A program made the translations under genes and the position numbers. Positions 26,783-35,619 of a stretch of DNA of 64,000 nt are shown piece by piece. Position 1 is the first letter of the stretch, and the number at the start of each line of letters is the position of its first letter. This DNA comes from Streptomyces barkulensis (lineage in GTDB: Bacteria > Actinomycetota > Actinomycetes > Streptomycetales > Streptomycetaceae), in assembly GCF_002843305.1 (NCBI RefSeq), contig NZ_PGSG01000105.1:62001-126000 (forward strand). The letters are read 5' to 3'. The notes under the pieces were generated by a model. It had not been told where the DNA came from. It ran no database searches and saw only the letters and a program-made list of their open reading frames with translations.

Positions 26783-29700
26783 GTGGCAAAACCGCCGTTC
26801 ACACACCTGCACGTACACACGCAGTACTCCCTGCTGGACGGTGCGGCGCGGCTGAAGGACATGTTCGAGGCGTGTCAGGAGATGGGCATGACGCACATCG
26901 CCATGACCGACCACGGCAACCTCCACGGGGCCTACGACTTCTTCCAGCACGCCACCAAGGCCGGCGTCACGCCGATCATCGGCATCGAGTCCTACGTCGC
27001 CCCGCAGTCGCGGCGGTACAAGCGGCGCGTCCAGTGGGGCCAGCCCCACCAGAAGCGCGACGACGTCTCCGGCTCCGGCGGTTACACCCACAAGACGATC
27101 TGGGCCTCGAACAAGGCGGGCCTGCACAACCTCTTCCGGCTCTCCTCGGACGCCTACATGGAGGGCTTCTTCGTCAAGTGGCCCAGGACCGACCGGGAGA
27201 TGATCGCCGAGTTCTCCGAGGGCCTGATCGCCTCCACCGGCTGCCCCTCGGGCGAGGTGCAGACCAGGCTGCGGCTCGGCCAGTTCGACGAGGCGCTCAA
27301 GGCCGCCTCCGAGTACCAGGACATCTTCGGCAAGGACCGCTACTTCCTGGAGCTGATGGACCACGGCATCGACATCGAGCGCCAGGTCCGCGACGGGCTG
27401 CTGGAGATCGGCAGGAAGCTGGGCATCCCCCCGCTGGTCACCAACGACAGCCACTACACCTACTCCCACGAGGCCGAGGCGCACGACGCGCTGCTGTGCA
27501 TCCAGACCGGCAAGAACCTCTCCGACCCCGACCGCTTCCGGTTCAACGGCGCCGGCTACTACCTGAAGTCCACGGAGGAGATGTACGCCATCGACTCCTC
27601 CGACGCCTGGCAGGAGGGCTGCCGCAACACCCTCCTGGTCGCCGAGCAGATCGACACCGACGGGTGGTTCGAGAAGCAGGACCTGATGCCCCGCTTCCCC
27701 GTCCCCGAGGGCCACACCGAGGAGTCCTGGTTCCGCGAGGAGGTCCGCCGGGGCATGGCCCGCCGGTACTCCGGCAACGTCCCCGAGGACCGGCAGAAGC
27801 AGGCCGACTACGAGATGGACGTCATCGTCCAGATGGGGTTCCCCGGCTACTTCCTGGTCGTCGCCGACTTCATCATGTGGGCCAAGAACAACGGCATCGC
27901 CGTCGGCCCCGGCCGAGGCTCCGCGGCCGGCTCGATCGTGGCGTACGCCATGGGCATCACCGACCTCGACCCGATCGAGCACGGGCTGATCTTCGAGCGG
28001 TTCCTCAACCCCGAGCGCGTCTCCATGCCCGATGTCGACATCGACTTCGACGAGCGCAGGCGCGGTGAGGTCATCCGTTACGTGACCGAGAAGTACGGCG
28101 CCGACAAGGTCGCCCAGATCGGCACCTACGGCACCATCAAGGCGAAGGCCGCGATCAAGGACTCCGCCCGGGTGCTGGGCTACCCGTACGCGATGGGCGA
28201 CCGCATCACCAAGGCGATGCCCGCCGACGTCCTGGGCAAGGGCATCCCCCTGTCGGGCATCACCGACCCCAAGCACCCCCGCTACAACGAGGCGGGCGAG
28301 ATCCGGGGGATGTACGAGAACGAGCCGGACGTGAAGAAGGTCATCGACGCAGCCCGCGGTATCGAGGGCCTGGTGCGGCAGATGGGCGTGCACGCCGCGG
28401 GCGTGATCATGTCCAGCGAGCCGCTGATCGACCACGTGCCGGTCTTCAGCCCCAAGAACGACGGTGCGGTGGTCACCCAGTGGGACTACCCCACCTGCGA
28501 GTCGCTCGGCCTGCTGAAGATGGACTTCCTGGGCCTGCGCAACCTCACGATCATGGACGACGCCGTCAAGCTGGTGAAGGCCAACAAGGGCGTCGACATC
28601 ACCCTGCTCGATCTCACGCTGGACGACCCCAAGACCTTCGAGCTGCTCCAGCGCGGCGACACCCTGGGCGTCTTCCAGTTCGACGGCGGCCCCATGCGCT
28701 CCCTGCTGCGCATGATGAAGCCCGACAACTTCGAGGACATCTCCGCGGTCTCGGCCCTGTACCGGCCCGGCCCGATGGGCATGAACTCCCACATCAACTA
28801 CGCGCTGCGCAAGAACGGGCAGCAGGAGATCACCCCGATCCACCCGGAGCTGGAGGAGCCTCTCAAGGAGGTCCTCGACATCACCTACGGCCTGATCGTC
28901 TACCAGGAGCAGGTGCAGAAAGCCGCCCAGGTGCTCGCCGGGTACAGCCTCGGGCAGGCCGACCTGCTGCGCCGGGCGATGGGCAAGAAGAAGAAGGAGG
29001 TCCTGGACGCCGAGTTCGTCAACTTCCAGAAGGGCGCCCGGGAGAAGGGCTACTCCGACGAGGCCATCCAGGCCGTGTGGGACGTGCTGGTGCCCTTCGC
29101 CGGATACGCCTTCAACAAGGCGCACTCCTCGGCGTACGGACTGGTCTCCTACTGGACGGCCTACCTCAAGGCGAACTACCCGGCCGAGTACATGGCCGCC
29201 CTGCTGACCTCGGTGCGCGATGACAAGGACAAGTCGGCGGTCTACCTCAACGAGTGCCGCCGCATGGGCATCAAGGTGCTGCCGCCGGACGTCAACGAGT
29301 CCGAGGCGAACTTCACCCCGCGCGGCGACGACACGATCGTCTTCGGACTGACCGCCGTGCGCAACGTCGGCCAGAACGTGGTGGACTCGATCGTCGCCTG
29401 CCGCAGGGCCAAGGGGAAGTACACCTCCTTCCCCGACTTCCTCGACAAGGTCGACGCGGTGGTCTGTAACAAGCGCACCGTCGAGTCGCTGATCAAGGCC
29501 GGCGCCTTCGACGAACTGGGCCACACCCGCAAGGGCCTGACCGCGCACTTCGAGACCATGATCGACAACGTGGTGCAGGTCAAGCGGAAGGAGGCCGAGG
29601 GACAGTTCGACCTCTTCGGCGGGATGGGGGAGGAGTCCTCCGACAGCGGCCCCGGCTTCGGCATGGACGTGGAGTTCTCCCCCGAGGAGTGGGACAAGAG

Positions 29701-30325
29701 CTACCTGCTCGCACAGGAGCGGGAGATGCTCGGCCTCTACGTCTCCGACCACCCGCTGTTCGGGCTCGAACACGTGCTGTCCGACAAGACGGACGCGGCG
29801 ATCTCCCAGCTCACCGGCGGTGACTTCGCCGACGGCTCGATCGTCACCATCGGCGGGATCATCTCCGGCCTCCAGCGGAAGATGACCAAGCAGGGCAACG
29901 CCTGGGCGATCGCCACCGTGGAGGACCTGGCGGGCTCGATCGACTGCATGTTCTTCCCCGCCACCTACCAGCTCGTCTCCACCCAGCTCGTGGAGGACGC
30001 GGTGGTCTTCGTCAAGGGACGCCTGGACAAGCGCGAGGACGTCCCCCGGCTGGTCGCCATGGAGCTGATGGTCCCCGACCTGTCGGACGCCGCCTCCGAC
30101 GCGCCCGTCACCATCACCATCCCCACCGTCAAGGTCACCCCGCCGCTGGTGGAGAAGCTGGGGGAGGTGCTCACCCACCACCGCGGCTCCACCGAGGTGC
30201 GGGTCAGGCTCCAGGGCGGCCGCAAGACGACGGTGCTGCGCCTGGACCGGCACCGGGTCACCGCCGACCCCGCGCTCTTCGGCGACCTCAAGGCGCTGCT
30301 CGGCCCCTCCTGCCTGGCAGGCTGA
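26783..30325 (+). CDS. dnaE: DNA polymerase III alpha subunit DnaE
   Basis: The 1180-aa replicative polymerase. The PHP domain starts at once (FTHLHVHTQYSLLDGAARL) and includes AMTDHGNLHGAYDF. The catalytic aspartates D417 and D419 are in PDVDIDFD, after the Gly-rich GPGRGSAAGSIVAYA. FAGYAFNKAHSSAYGLVSYW is the typical palm/fingers segment. A helix-hairpin-helix region and an OB domain (TIGGIISGLQRKMTKQGNAWA) follow. GTG 26783 has a GGAGG ribosome site ten bases upstream. Length and order are those of DnaE1. Confidence 0.98.
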   Translation: MAKPPFTHLHVHTQYSLLDGAARLKDMFEACQEMGMTHIAMTDHGNLHGAYDFFQHATKAGVTPIIGIESYVAPQSRRYKRRVQWGQPHQKRDDVSGSGGYTHKTIWASNKAGLHNLFRLSSDAYMEGFFVKWPRTDREMIAEFSEGLIASTGCPSGEVQTRLRLGQFDEALKAASEYQDIFGKDRYFLELMDHGIDIERQVRDGLLEIGRKLGIPPLVTNDSHYTYSHEAEAHDALLCIQTGKNLSDPDRFRFNGAGYYLKSTEEMYAIDSSDAWQEGCRNTLLVAEQIDTDGWFEKQDLMPRFPVPEGHTEESWFREEVRRGMARRYSGNVPEDRQKQADYEMDVIVQMGFPGYFLVVADFIMWAKNNGIAVGPGRGSAAGSIVAYAMGITDLDPIEHGLIFERFLNPERVSMPDVDIDFDERRRGEVIRYVTEKYGADKVAQIGTYGTIKAKAAIKDSARVLGYPYAMGDRITKAMPADVLGKGIPLSGITDPKHPRYNEAGEIRGMYENEPDVKKVIDAARGIEGLVRQMGVHAAGVIMSSEPLIDHVPVFSPKNDGAVVTQWDYPTCESLGLLKMDFLGLRNLTIMDDAVKLVKANKGVDITLLDLTLDDPKTFELLQRGDTLGVFQFDGGPMRSLLRMMKPDNFEDISAVSALYRPGPMGMNSHINYALRKNGQQEITPIHPELEEPLKEVLDITYGLIVYQEQVQKAAQVLAGYSLGQADLLRRAMGKKKKEVLDAEFVNFQKGAREKGYSDEAIQAVWDVLVPFAGYAFNKAHSSAYGLVSYWTAYLKANYPAEYMAALLTSVRDDKDKSAVYLNECRRMGIKVLPPDVNESEANFTPRGDDTIVFGLTAVRNVGQNVVDSIVACRRAKGKYTSFPDFLDKVDAVVCNKRTVESLIKAGAFDELGHTRKGLTAHFETMIDNVVQVKRKEAEGQFDLFGGMGEESSDSGPGFGMDVEFSPEEWDKSYLLAQEREMLGLYVSDHPLFGLEHVLSDKTDAAISQLTGGDFADGSIVTIGGIISGLQRKMTKQGNAWAIATVEDLAGSIDCMFFPATYQLVSTQLVEDAVVFVKGRLDKREDVPRLVAMELMVPDLSDAASDAPVTITIPTVKVTPPLVEKLGEVLTHHRGSTEVRVRLQGGRKTTVLRLDRHRVTADPALFGDLKALLGPSCLAG

Positions 30326-30342
30326 GGCGGGCCGCAGACGCG

Positions 30343-30376
30343 ACGGGGCGCCCCGGTCCTTGCCGGGGCGCCCCGT
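30343..30376. terminator. Terminator after dnaE
   Basis: A perfect 14-bp inverted repeat (30343-30356 and 30363-30376) with a 6-base loop sits between dnaE and the convergent small gene, so it can serve both. Confidence 0.85.
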
Positions 30377-30413
30377 GCGGTGGCCGCCGCCGTGCCGTGC
30401 GCGGCGGCCGGTG

Positions 30414-30587
30414 TCAGTTGTGGCCGAAGCGCCTGCGGTGCCTGCGTGCCACGTCGGCGGGGGTGCCCTGCGCGGCCGGCTGCGTCCGCGCCATCCGCTC
30501 GGCGGTGGTCCTCGACTGCTCCTGGGTCTCCTCTGCGGCGGTGCGCCCGCCGCGCCGCTCACGAGCTTCCTTCTTGTGCTTGCCCAT
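30414..30587 (-). CDS. Small basic hypothetical protein (57 aa)
   Basis: A short gene from ATG 30587 to TGA 30414, with an ideal ribosome site (CAGGAGGCGACC before the ATG). The product starts MGKHKKEARERRGGRTAAEE and ends VARRHRRRFGHN; it is highly charged and basic, Gln/Thr-rich in the middle, and has no membrane segment. I recognise no domain. Support comes from the ribosome site, the terminator immediately beyond the stop and the sensible amino-acid composition. It could bind nucleic acid, which is speculation. Confidence 0.7.
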   Translation of the reverse strand: MGKHKKEARERRGGRTAAEETQEQSRTTAERMARTQPAAQGTPADVARRHRRRFGHN

Positions 30588-30898
30588 GGTCGCCTCCTGT
30601 GCGGATCACAAAACGCTGGGCCGTGCCCAGCGTCGCACGCGTCCGCACAGCGCGCATGTCGGGCGACAGCCCTCGGTAGCCGCCCCTTCCGGCGGGAAAG
30701 CGGTGCCTCCCGCACGGTGGACACCGGCCTCCCGCCACGCCGAAGATCGAGCCGGAGCCCATAAGCCCTGTACGGTCGGGCAGACTCGAAACAGACTCGA
30801 AGGAGTGGGGCCGGGGCGAACGCGCCGCGGCCGCACCAGACGTCACCGGCCCCGGCGGCCGTACCGGTCGTGCCGGTCGTACCGAGAGTGGGTGGAGC
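30588..30898. other. Divergent intergenic region, 57-aa gene / NYN gene
   Basis: About 310 bases. It holds a 9-bp inverted repeat ACGCTGGGC/GCCCAGCGT (30613-30621 and 30625-30633) near the small gene, and two direct repeats CAGACTCGAA at 30781-30790 and 30792-30801, 11 bp apart, upstream of the NYN gene. TACGGT just before these repeats could be a -10. No further gene is supported. Confidence 0.4.
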
Positions 30899-32332
30899 GT
30901 GGACCGCTGCGTCGTCCTGGTGGACGCCGGATATCTTCTGGGCGCCGCCGCGAGCCTCCTGGCGGGCGAGCCCGCGCGCTCCCGGATCACCGTGGACCAC
31001 TCCGTGCTCATCCAGGGGCTGCGTGAGCGCGCCGAGCTGGACACCGGCTGCCGGCTGCTGCGCATCTACTGGTTCGACGGCGCCCCCGACCGGGTGCCCC
31101 AGCCCGAACACCGGCGGCTGCGGGTGATGCCGCGTGTGACGGTACGGCTCGGCGCTCTCACCCGCAGCGAGGGGCGGTGGGCGCAGAAGGGCGTGGACGC
31201 CGCCATGCACGCCGAGCTGACGGAGCTGGCCCGCAACCGCGCCTGCTCCGACATCGTGCTGGTCACCGGGGACGGCGACCTGCTGCCCGGGCTGATGTCC
31301 GCCAAGGAGCACGGCGTGGCCGTCCACCTGTGGGCGGTCCAGGCCGCCGACGGCGACTACAACCAGTCCGAGGACCTGGTGGCCGAGGCCGACGAGCGGC
31401 GCGTTCTGGACCGCGCCTGGATCACCCGGGCCGTACGGGCCAGGGACCTGACCGGGGTCTGCCCGCCACAGCAGCCCGAGATCGCCGCCATCCTCTCCGC
31501 CCCGCTGCCCGAGCCCGCCCCCTCCGGCGGGAGCGCCCCGGCCACCGCCTCCGGCGGCAGCGGCGTCCCCGCGCCGGACACCACGGGCACGGCGGGTACG
31601 GCGGGTACGGCGGGTACCGCGGGCGCCGGGAGCGGTGCCGCTCCGGTCCCGGCACCCGGCGGGAACGGTGCCGCGGCCCCCGTCGCCGGGGAGTTCGGCG
31701 AGAAGGCGCCCCGGGAACCCGCGGAGGGGCTCACCGCCGGCCCCGGCGACGGCCTCGCGGAAGACCTCGGCGACGGCCTCGGGGACGGCCTCGGGGGAGG
31801 GGAGGGGCGGGCCGCCGACACCGGCCACGGCCGCGGCGTTCCCACCCCCAAGGACCTCGCCGGACTCGGCCGGCCCGCCGCGCACCCCCACAACGCCTCC
31901 TCCGCACCCGCCGGCGCCACCCTGCGCTGGTCCTCCGACAAGGGCTGGATCGACCGGGGCGCCGTCCCCGAGTCCACCGAGGCCGCCGCCCTGCCGATGC
32001 TGGCCCAGCTCACCACCGCCGAGCAGCGGTGGGCCGACCGCGAGGAGGACATCACCACCGTCAGCGGCGACCCCTTCGAGGTCGGCCAGGTCTTCGCCCG
32101 CCGCTGGATCGAGCGGCTGGGGTCCACCGCCCGGCTGAGGACGCTGTCGGGGGAGTACCCCCGCATCCCGCACCGCATCGACGGCGAGCTGCTGCGCTAC
32201 GCCGCCCGCTTCGGCCTGCTGGCGCACAAGGACGACCAGATCGACGAGCAGGACCGCTACGCGATCCGCGCGGGCTTCTGGCGCGAGGTCGACGCCCGCA
32301 CCGCGGGCGAACGCGCACCCGCCGCGGAATGA
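30899..32332 (+). CDS. NYN-domain (PIN-like) putative ribonuclease
   Basis: A 477-aa protein. Residues 1-165 form a NYN domain of the PIN-like nuclease superfamily: MDRCVVLVDAGYLLG with the first acidic residue D9, then YWFDGAPDR, QKGVDAAMHAELTELA, and DIVLVTGDGDLLPGL, which together give the acidic metal site. A long Ala/Gly/Pro-rich linker (residues about 200-335, with a TAG repeat) leads to a conserved C-terminal region of about 130 residues (DPFEVGQVFARRWIERLG, YPRIPHRIDGELLRYAARFG). That region looks like a helical or winged-helix RNA-binding module. GTG 30899 follows a GGTGGAG ribosome site. The substrate is unknown. Confidence 0.85.
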   Translation: MDRCVVLVDAGYLLGAAASLLAGEPARSRITVDHSVLIQGLRERAELDTGCRLLRIYWFDGAPDRVPQPEHRRLRVMPRVTVRLGALTRSEGRWAQKGVDAAMHAELTELARNRACSDIVLVTGDGDLLPGLMSAKEHGVAVHLWAVQAADGDYNQSEDLVAEADERRVLDRAWITRAVRARDLTGVCPPQQPEIAAILSAPLPEPAPSGGSAPATASGGSGVPAPDTTGTAGTAGTAGTAGAGSGAAPVPAPGGNGAAAPVAGEFGEKAPREPAEGLTAGPGDGLAEDLGDGLGDGLGGGEGRAADTGHGRGVPTPKDLAGLGRPAAHPHNASSAPAGATLRWSSDKGWIDRGAVPESTEAAALPMLAQLTTAEQRWADREEDITTVSGDPFEVGQVFARRWIERLGSTARLRTLSGEYPRIPHRIDGELLRYAARFGLLAHKDDQIDEQDRYAIRAGFWREVDARTAGERAPAAE

Positions 32333-32362
32333 GCCCGCGCCGGGCGCGTACCCTCGTAGCTC

Positions 32363-33400
32363 GTGAGTACGGGCACTGGGCAGGCGGTGGGCGACACGGT
32401 GGAGAGCGTGGAGACGCCGGGGGAGACCGCCGTACGCGTCCACGACCTGGTCAAGACCTACCCCGCCCGGCGCGGCCGCCGCGGCGCCCCCGCCACTGCC
32501 GCCGTACGGGCCAGCGACAACGTCAGCCTGACCGTCCGGCGGGGCGAGGTCTTCGGCCTGCTCGGCCCGAACGGCGCCGGGAAGACCACCCTGGTGCGGC
32601 AGCTCACCGGGCTGCTGCGCCCCGACTCCGGGCGCGTCGACGTCCTCGGCCACGATCTGGTCCGCCATCCGCGGCGGGCCGCGCGGCTGCTGGCCTACCT
32701 CGGCCAGGAGTCCACCGCGCTGGACGAGCTGACCGTGGCGCTGGCCGCCGAGACCACCGGGCGGCTGCGCGGTCTGGACGCGGCGGCCGCGCGGCGCGAG
32801 AGCGGCGAGGTCCTGGAGGAACTGGGACTCGGCGCGATCGCCTCACGCCCCCTGAAACGGCTCTCCGGCGGCCAGCGGCGGCTGGCCTGTGTGGCGGCGG
32901 CGCTGGTGGGGGAGCGGCCCCTGCTGGTGCTGGACGAGCCGACCACCGGCATGGACCCCGTCGCGCGGCGCGCGGTGTGGGCGGCGGTCGACCGGCGGCG
33001 GGCCGAGCGCGGGGCCACGGTGGTCCTGGTGACCCACAACGTCATCGAGGCCGAGCTGGTGCTGGACCGGGTCGCGGTGATGGACCGCGGCCGGGCGGTC
33101 GCCTGCGGCACCCCGGCCGGCCTGAAGTCCATGGTCGGCGAGGACGTACGGCTGGAGCTGGTGTGGCGCGACCGGCCGCCGCTGGAGGTCCCCGAGGTCG
33201 CCGCGCTGTGCCCGGACGCCGCGGAGACGGGCCGCCGCTGGACGCTGCGGCTGCCCCCCGAGGAGGCGCGCGCGGCGGTCGCCGCCGTCACCGGCGGCCC
33301 GGCGTTCGCCGCACTGGACGACTTCACCCTCGCCACACCGAGTCTGGAGGACGTCTACCTGGCACTGGGAGGACACACGGAAGGTCTGGTGAAGGCGTGA
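32363..33400 (+). CDS. ABC transporter ATP-binding protein
   Basis: A 345-aa ABC ATPase with an ABC-2 permease partner. Walker A GPNGAGKTT begins near residue 68, the signature LSGGQRRLA lies near residue 170, and Walker B LLVLDEPTTGMDP follows. The C-terminal about 100 residues (LELVWRDRPPLEVPEV...) form the extra domain typical of drug- or NatA-type exporters. TACCCT at 32349-32354 stands eight bases before GTG 32363, suggesting a leaderless message. The stop overlaps the permease GTG (GTGA), so the two form one exporter; substrate unknown. Confidence 0.92.
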   Translation: MSTGTGQAVGDTVESVETPGETAVRVHDLVKTYPARRGRRGAPATAAVRASDNVSLTVRRGEVFGLLGPNGAGKTTLVRQLTGLLRPDSGRVDVLGHDLVRHPRRAARLLAYLGQESTALDELTVALAAETTGRLRGLDAAAARRESGEVLEELGLGAIASRPLKRLSGGQRRLACVAAALVGERPLLVLDEPTTGMDPVARRAVWAAVDRRRAERGATVVLVTHNVIEAELVLDRVAVMDRGRAVACGTPAGLKSMVGEDVRLELVWRDRPPLEVPEVAALCPDAAETGRRWTLRLPPEEARAAVAAVTGGPAFAALDDFTLATPSLEDVYLALGGHTEGLVKA

Positions 33401-34236
33401 GCACGGCCGTGGCGAGGACCCGGCGGGAGGCCCCGGAAGCGGCCGGAACCCACGAGGAGGCGGAAGGGGCGAAGGCCGCCCCGCTCGCCCCGGGCGCGAG
33501 GCTGTGGCCCGCCCTGGGCGCCGTCTACCGGGCGCAGCTGTCCAGGGCCCGGGTGGCCCGCATCCCGCTGCTGTTCGTGGCGACCTTCCAGTCGGTCGGG
33601 ATCATGGTCCTGATGCGCGGGGTCGTCGACGGCGGCCCCGGACAGGAGGCGCGGGCGGTGGTGGCCGGCTCCAGCGTGCTGGTGGTCGCCTTCGTCGCGC
33701 TCAACCTCCTCGCCCAGTACTTCGGCCAGCTGCGCGCCTCCGGGGGCCTGGACCACTACGCCACCCTGCCGGTGCCGCCCGCCGCGGTGGTGCTGGGCAC
33801 GGCGGGCGCGTACGCCTCCTTCACGGCGCCCGGCACGGCGGTCACCGCGGTGGCCGGCTGCCTGCTCTACGGGCTTCCGCTGGACGGACTGTGGCTGCTG
33901 GCGGCGGTGGTGCCGCTGGCCGGAGCGGCGCTTGCCGGACTCGGCGCGGCTCTCGGCCTGCTCGCGCCCCGCCAGGAACTCGCCACGCTCTGCGGACAGC
34001 TGGGGATGTCGGCGGCCCTGCTGCTGGGCGTGCTTCCGGCCGGAGGCCTGCCGGAACCGGTCCGGCTGCTGCGGGACCTGCTGCCCTCGACGTACGGCGT
34101 GGAGGCGCTGGCCGCAGTCCTCGGGCCCCGGCCGGACTGGGACCGGGTGGTCCTCGACCTGGGAGTGTGCGCCGCCGTCGGAGCCGTGGCACTGGCCGCC
34201 GCCGCCTGGGCGTACCGCCGGGCCGCGGTGCGCTGA
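33397..34236 (+). CDS. ABC-2 type transporter permease
   Basis: A 279-aa membrane protein with about six hydrophobic segments (starting IPLLFVATFQSVGIMVLM near residue 53) after a charged N-terminus of about 45 residues. GTG 33397 overlaps the ATPase stop. The segment YATLPVPPAAVVLGTAGAYA and the final LRDLLPSTYGVEAL resemble ABC-2 permeases of antibiotic or heavy-metal exporters. With the preceding ATPase it should form a homodimeric exporter. Substrate cannot be deduced. Confidence 0.85.
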   Translation: MSTAVARTRREAPEAAGTHEEAEGAKAAPLAPGARLWPALGAVYRAQLSRARVARIPLLFVATFQSVGIMVLMRGVVDGGPGQEARAVVAGSSVLVVAFVALNLLAQYFGQLRASGGLDHYATLPVPPAAVVLGTAGAYASFTAPGTAVTAVAGCLLYGLPLDGLWLLAAVVPLAGAALAGLGAALGLLAPRQELATLCGQLGMSAALLLGVLPAGGLPEPVRLLRDLLPSTYGVEALAAVLGPRPDWDRVVLDLGVCAAVGAVALAAAAWAYRRAAVR

Positions 34237-34312
34237 CCGCCGCCCCGGCCGGGTGATCGCCGTGTGCGGTACCGCCCGGCGGGCCGGGGGCCGGACCTGG
34301 CACGATGGCAGG

Positions 34313-35002
34313 GTGACCGCACCGACGCCTTCCTCCCCGGACCACGGCTCGTCCCAGTCGCCCCCGCCCTACGACCCGTGGGGGAGTGCCCCGCGCGGCA
34401 AGGACCCCGGCGAGAACCCCGCGGAGGGCGGGGACGGCGGCGCCCCGGCCGGACGGGAGGTCCTCGAAGCCGCGGCGGTGGCGGCGGCCGTGGCGGTCCT
34501 GGGAGTGGCGCTCGGGCTGCTGTGGCTGTGGCTGGCCCCCAGGGTTCCGCTGATCTCGGACGGCACGGCCGTCTACCTCAAGAACTCCGAGGGCGAGGAG
34601 ACGGTCGGCGCCGACGGCACGTTCGTCCTGCTGGCCCTGGGCATCGGCGCGCTGAGCGGGGCCGCGGTCTTCCTCGCCCGGCGTCGCGGCGGCGTCGGCG
34701 TGGTGATCGGCCTGGCGGCCGGCGCGCTGGCCGGCTCGTTGCTGGCCTGGTGGCTGGGCGTACAGCTCGGCCCGGACCAGGACGTGGTCGCCCAGGCCAG
34801 GGCCGTGGGCAAGGGCAGGGTCTTCGACGCCCCGCTGGAACTCCAGGCCAAGGGGGCGCTGCTGGCGTGGCCGCTGGCCGCGCTGGGCGTCCATCTGGCG
34901 CTCACGTCCCTGTTCACCCCCCGGGAGCCCGAGCCGACACACCCGCTCCACCCCGGGTGGGGGCCGCCGCCGGGCGGCGCGGAGGACCGGCCGGGGGCGT
35001 GA
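34313..35002 (+). CDS. DUF2567-like membrane protein
   Basis: A 229-aa protein with a Pro/Ser-rich N-terminal 45 residues and four membrane helices (residues about 51-75, 103-122, 127-148 and 180-200). The extracytoplasmic loop VPLISDGTAVYLKNSEGEE between helices one and two fits actinobacterial DUF2567 proteins. GTG 34313 has CACGAT at 34301-34306 six bases upstream and no ribosome site. Function unknown. It converges with the ybaK gene. Confidence 0.7.
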   Translation: MTAPTPSSPDHGSSQSPPPYDPWGSAPRGKDPGENPAEGGDGGAPAGREVLEAAAVAAAVAVLGVALGLLWLWLAPRVPLISDGTAVYLKNSEGEETVGADGTFVLLALGIGALSGAAVFLARRRGGVGVVIGLAAGALAGSLLAWWLGVQLGPDQDVVAQARAVGKGRVFDAPLELQAKGALLAWPLAALGVHLALTSLFTPREPEPTHPLHPGWGPPPGGAEDRPGA

Positions 35003-35039
35003 GGCCCTGCCCCCGGCGGCCGGTGCGGTTTCGGAGCGG

Positions 35040-35543
35040 CTACCGGGAGCGGGCGATCGGCGCCGTCACCGCACCGGTGAGCTTCACCAGGTCGGCGGGG
35101 GTCAGCTCGATCTCCAGTCCCCGGCGTCCGGCCGAGACGCAGACGGTGGGGTGCCCCTCGGCCGAGGCGTCCACCACCGTCGGCAGCGCCCTGCGCTGGC
35201 CCAGTGGGGAGATCCCGCCGCGCACATAGCCCGTGGCGCGCTCGGCGGCGGCCGGGTCCGCCATCGCGGCCCGCTTGCCGCCGGCCGCCGCCGCCAGCGC
35301 CTTGAGGTCCAGCGATCCGGAGACGGGGACGACAGCCACGGTCAGCGTGCCGTCGACGTCCGCGACGAGCGTCTTGAACACCTGCTCCGGGTCGAGCCCG
35401 AGGGCCTCGGCGGCCTCCTCCCCGTAGGAGGGAGCGGCCGGATCGTGCTCGTAGGAGTGGAGGGTGAAGTCCACGCCCGCCCTCGTGGCGGCCACCGTCG
35501 CCGGGGTGCCCCCGGAACCCGTCTTCTGCTTCTTCCTGGCCAT
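35040..35543 (-). CDS. ybaK: Cys-tRNA(Pro) deacylase YbaK
   Basis: A 167-aa YbaK/ProX-type trans-editing protein that hydrolyses Cys-tRNA(Pro). After a short basic start, the domain runs from VDFTLHSYEHDPAA to the end. The key features are VFKTLVADVDG with the conserved Lys, the strand LTVAVVPVSGSLDLK, and TGYVRGGISPLGQRRALPTVVD, the substrate-binding loop. Length and motifs match YbaK rather than the ProXp-ala branch. Confidence 0.92.
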   Translation of the reverse strand: MARKKQKTGSGGTPATVAATRAGVDFTLHSYEHDPAAPSYGEEAAEALGLDPEQVFKTLVADVDGTLTVAVVPVSGSLDLKALAAAAGGKRAAMADPAAAERATGYVRGGISPLGQRRALPTVVDASAEGHPTVCVSAGRRGLEIELTPADLVKLTGAVTAPIARSR

Positions 35544-35619
35544 TCTCGCCGTGCCTCGCGTCGGTCGGTACTGGTGTGCGGTCGCCGTTCCCCGGCGGCG
35601 CGCCGGTTTCCGGGCGGCG

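Noticed and set aside
26451-26789. N-terminal extension of the membrane protein at 25758-26450.
   Set aside because: The added 113 residues are low-complexity, and they overlap the dnaE promoter and start.
26741-32668. A 1975-codon open frame on the minus strand opposite dnaE and the NYN gene.
   Set aside because: It is a codon-bias shadow: in very GC-rich genes the antisense frame aligned with third positions rarely has stops. It is antisense to clear genes and has low-complexity composition.
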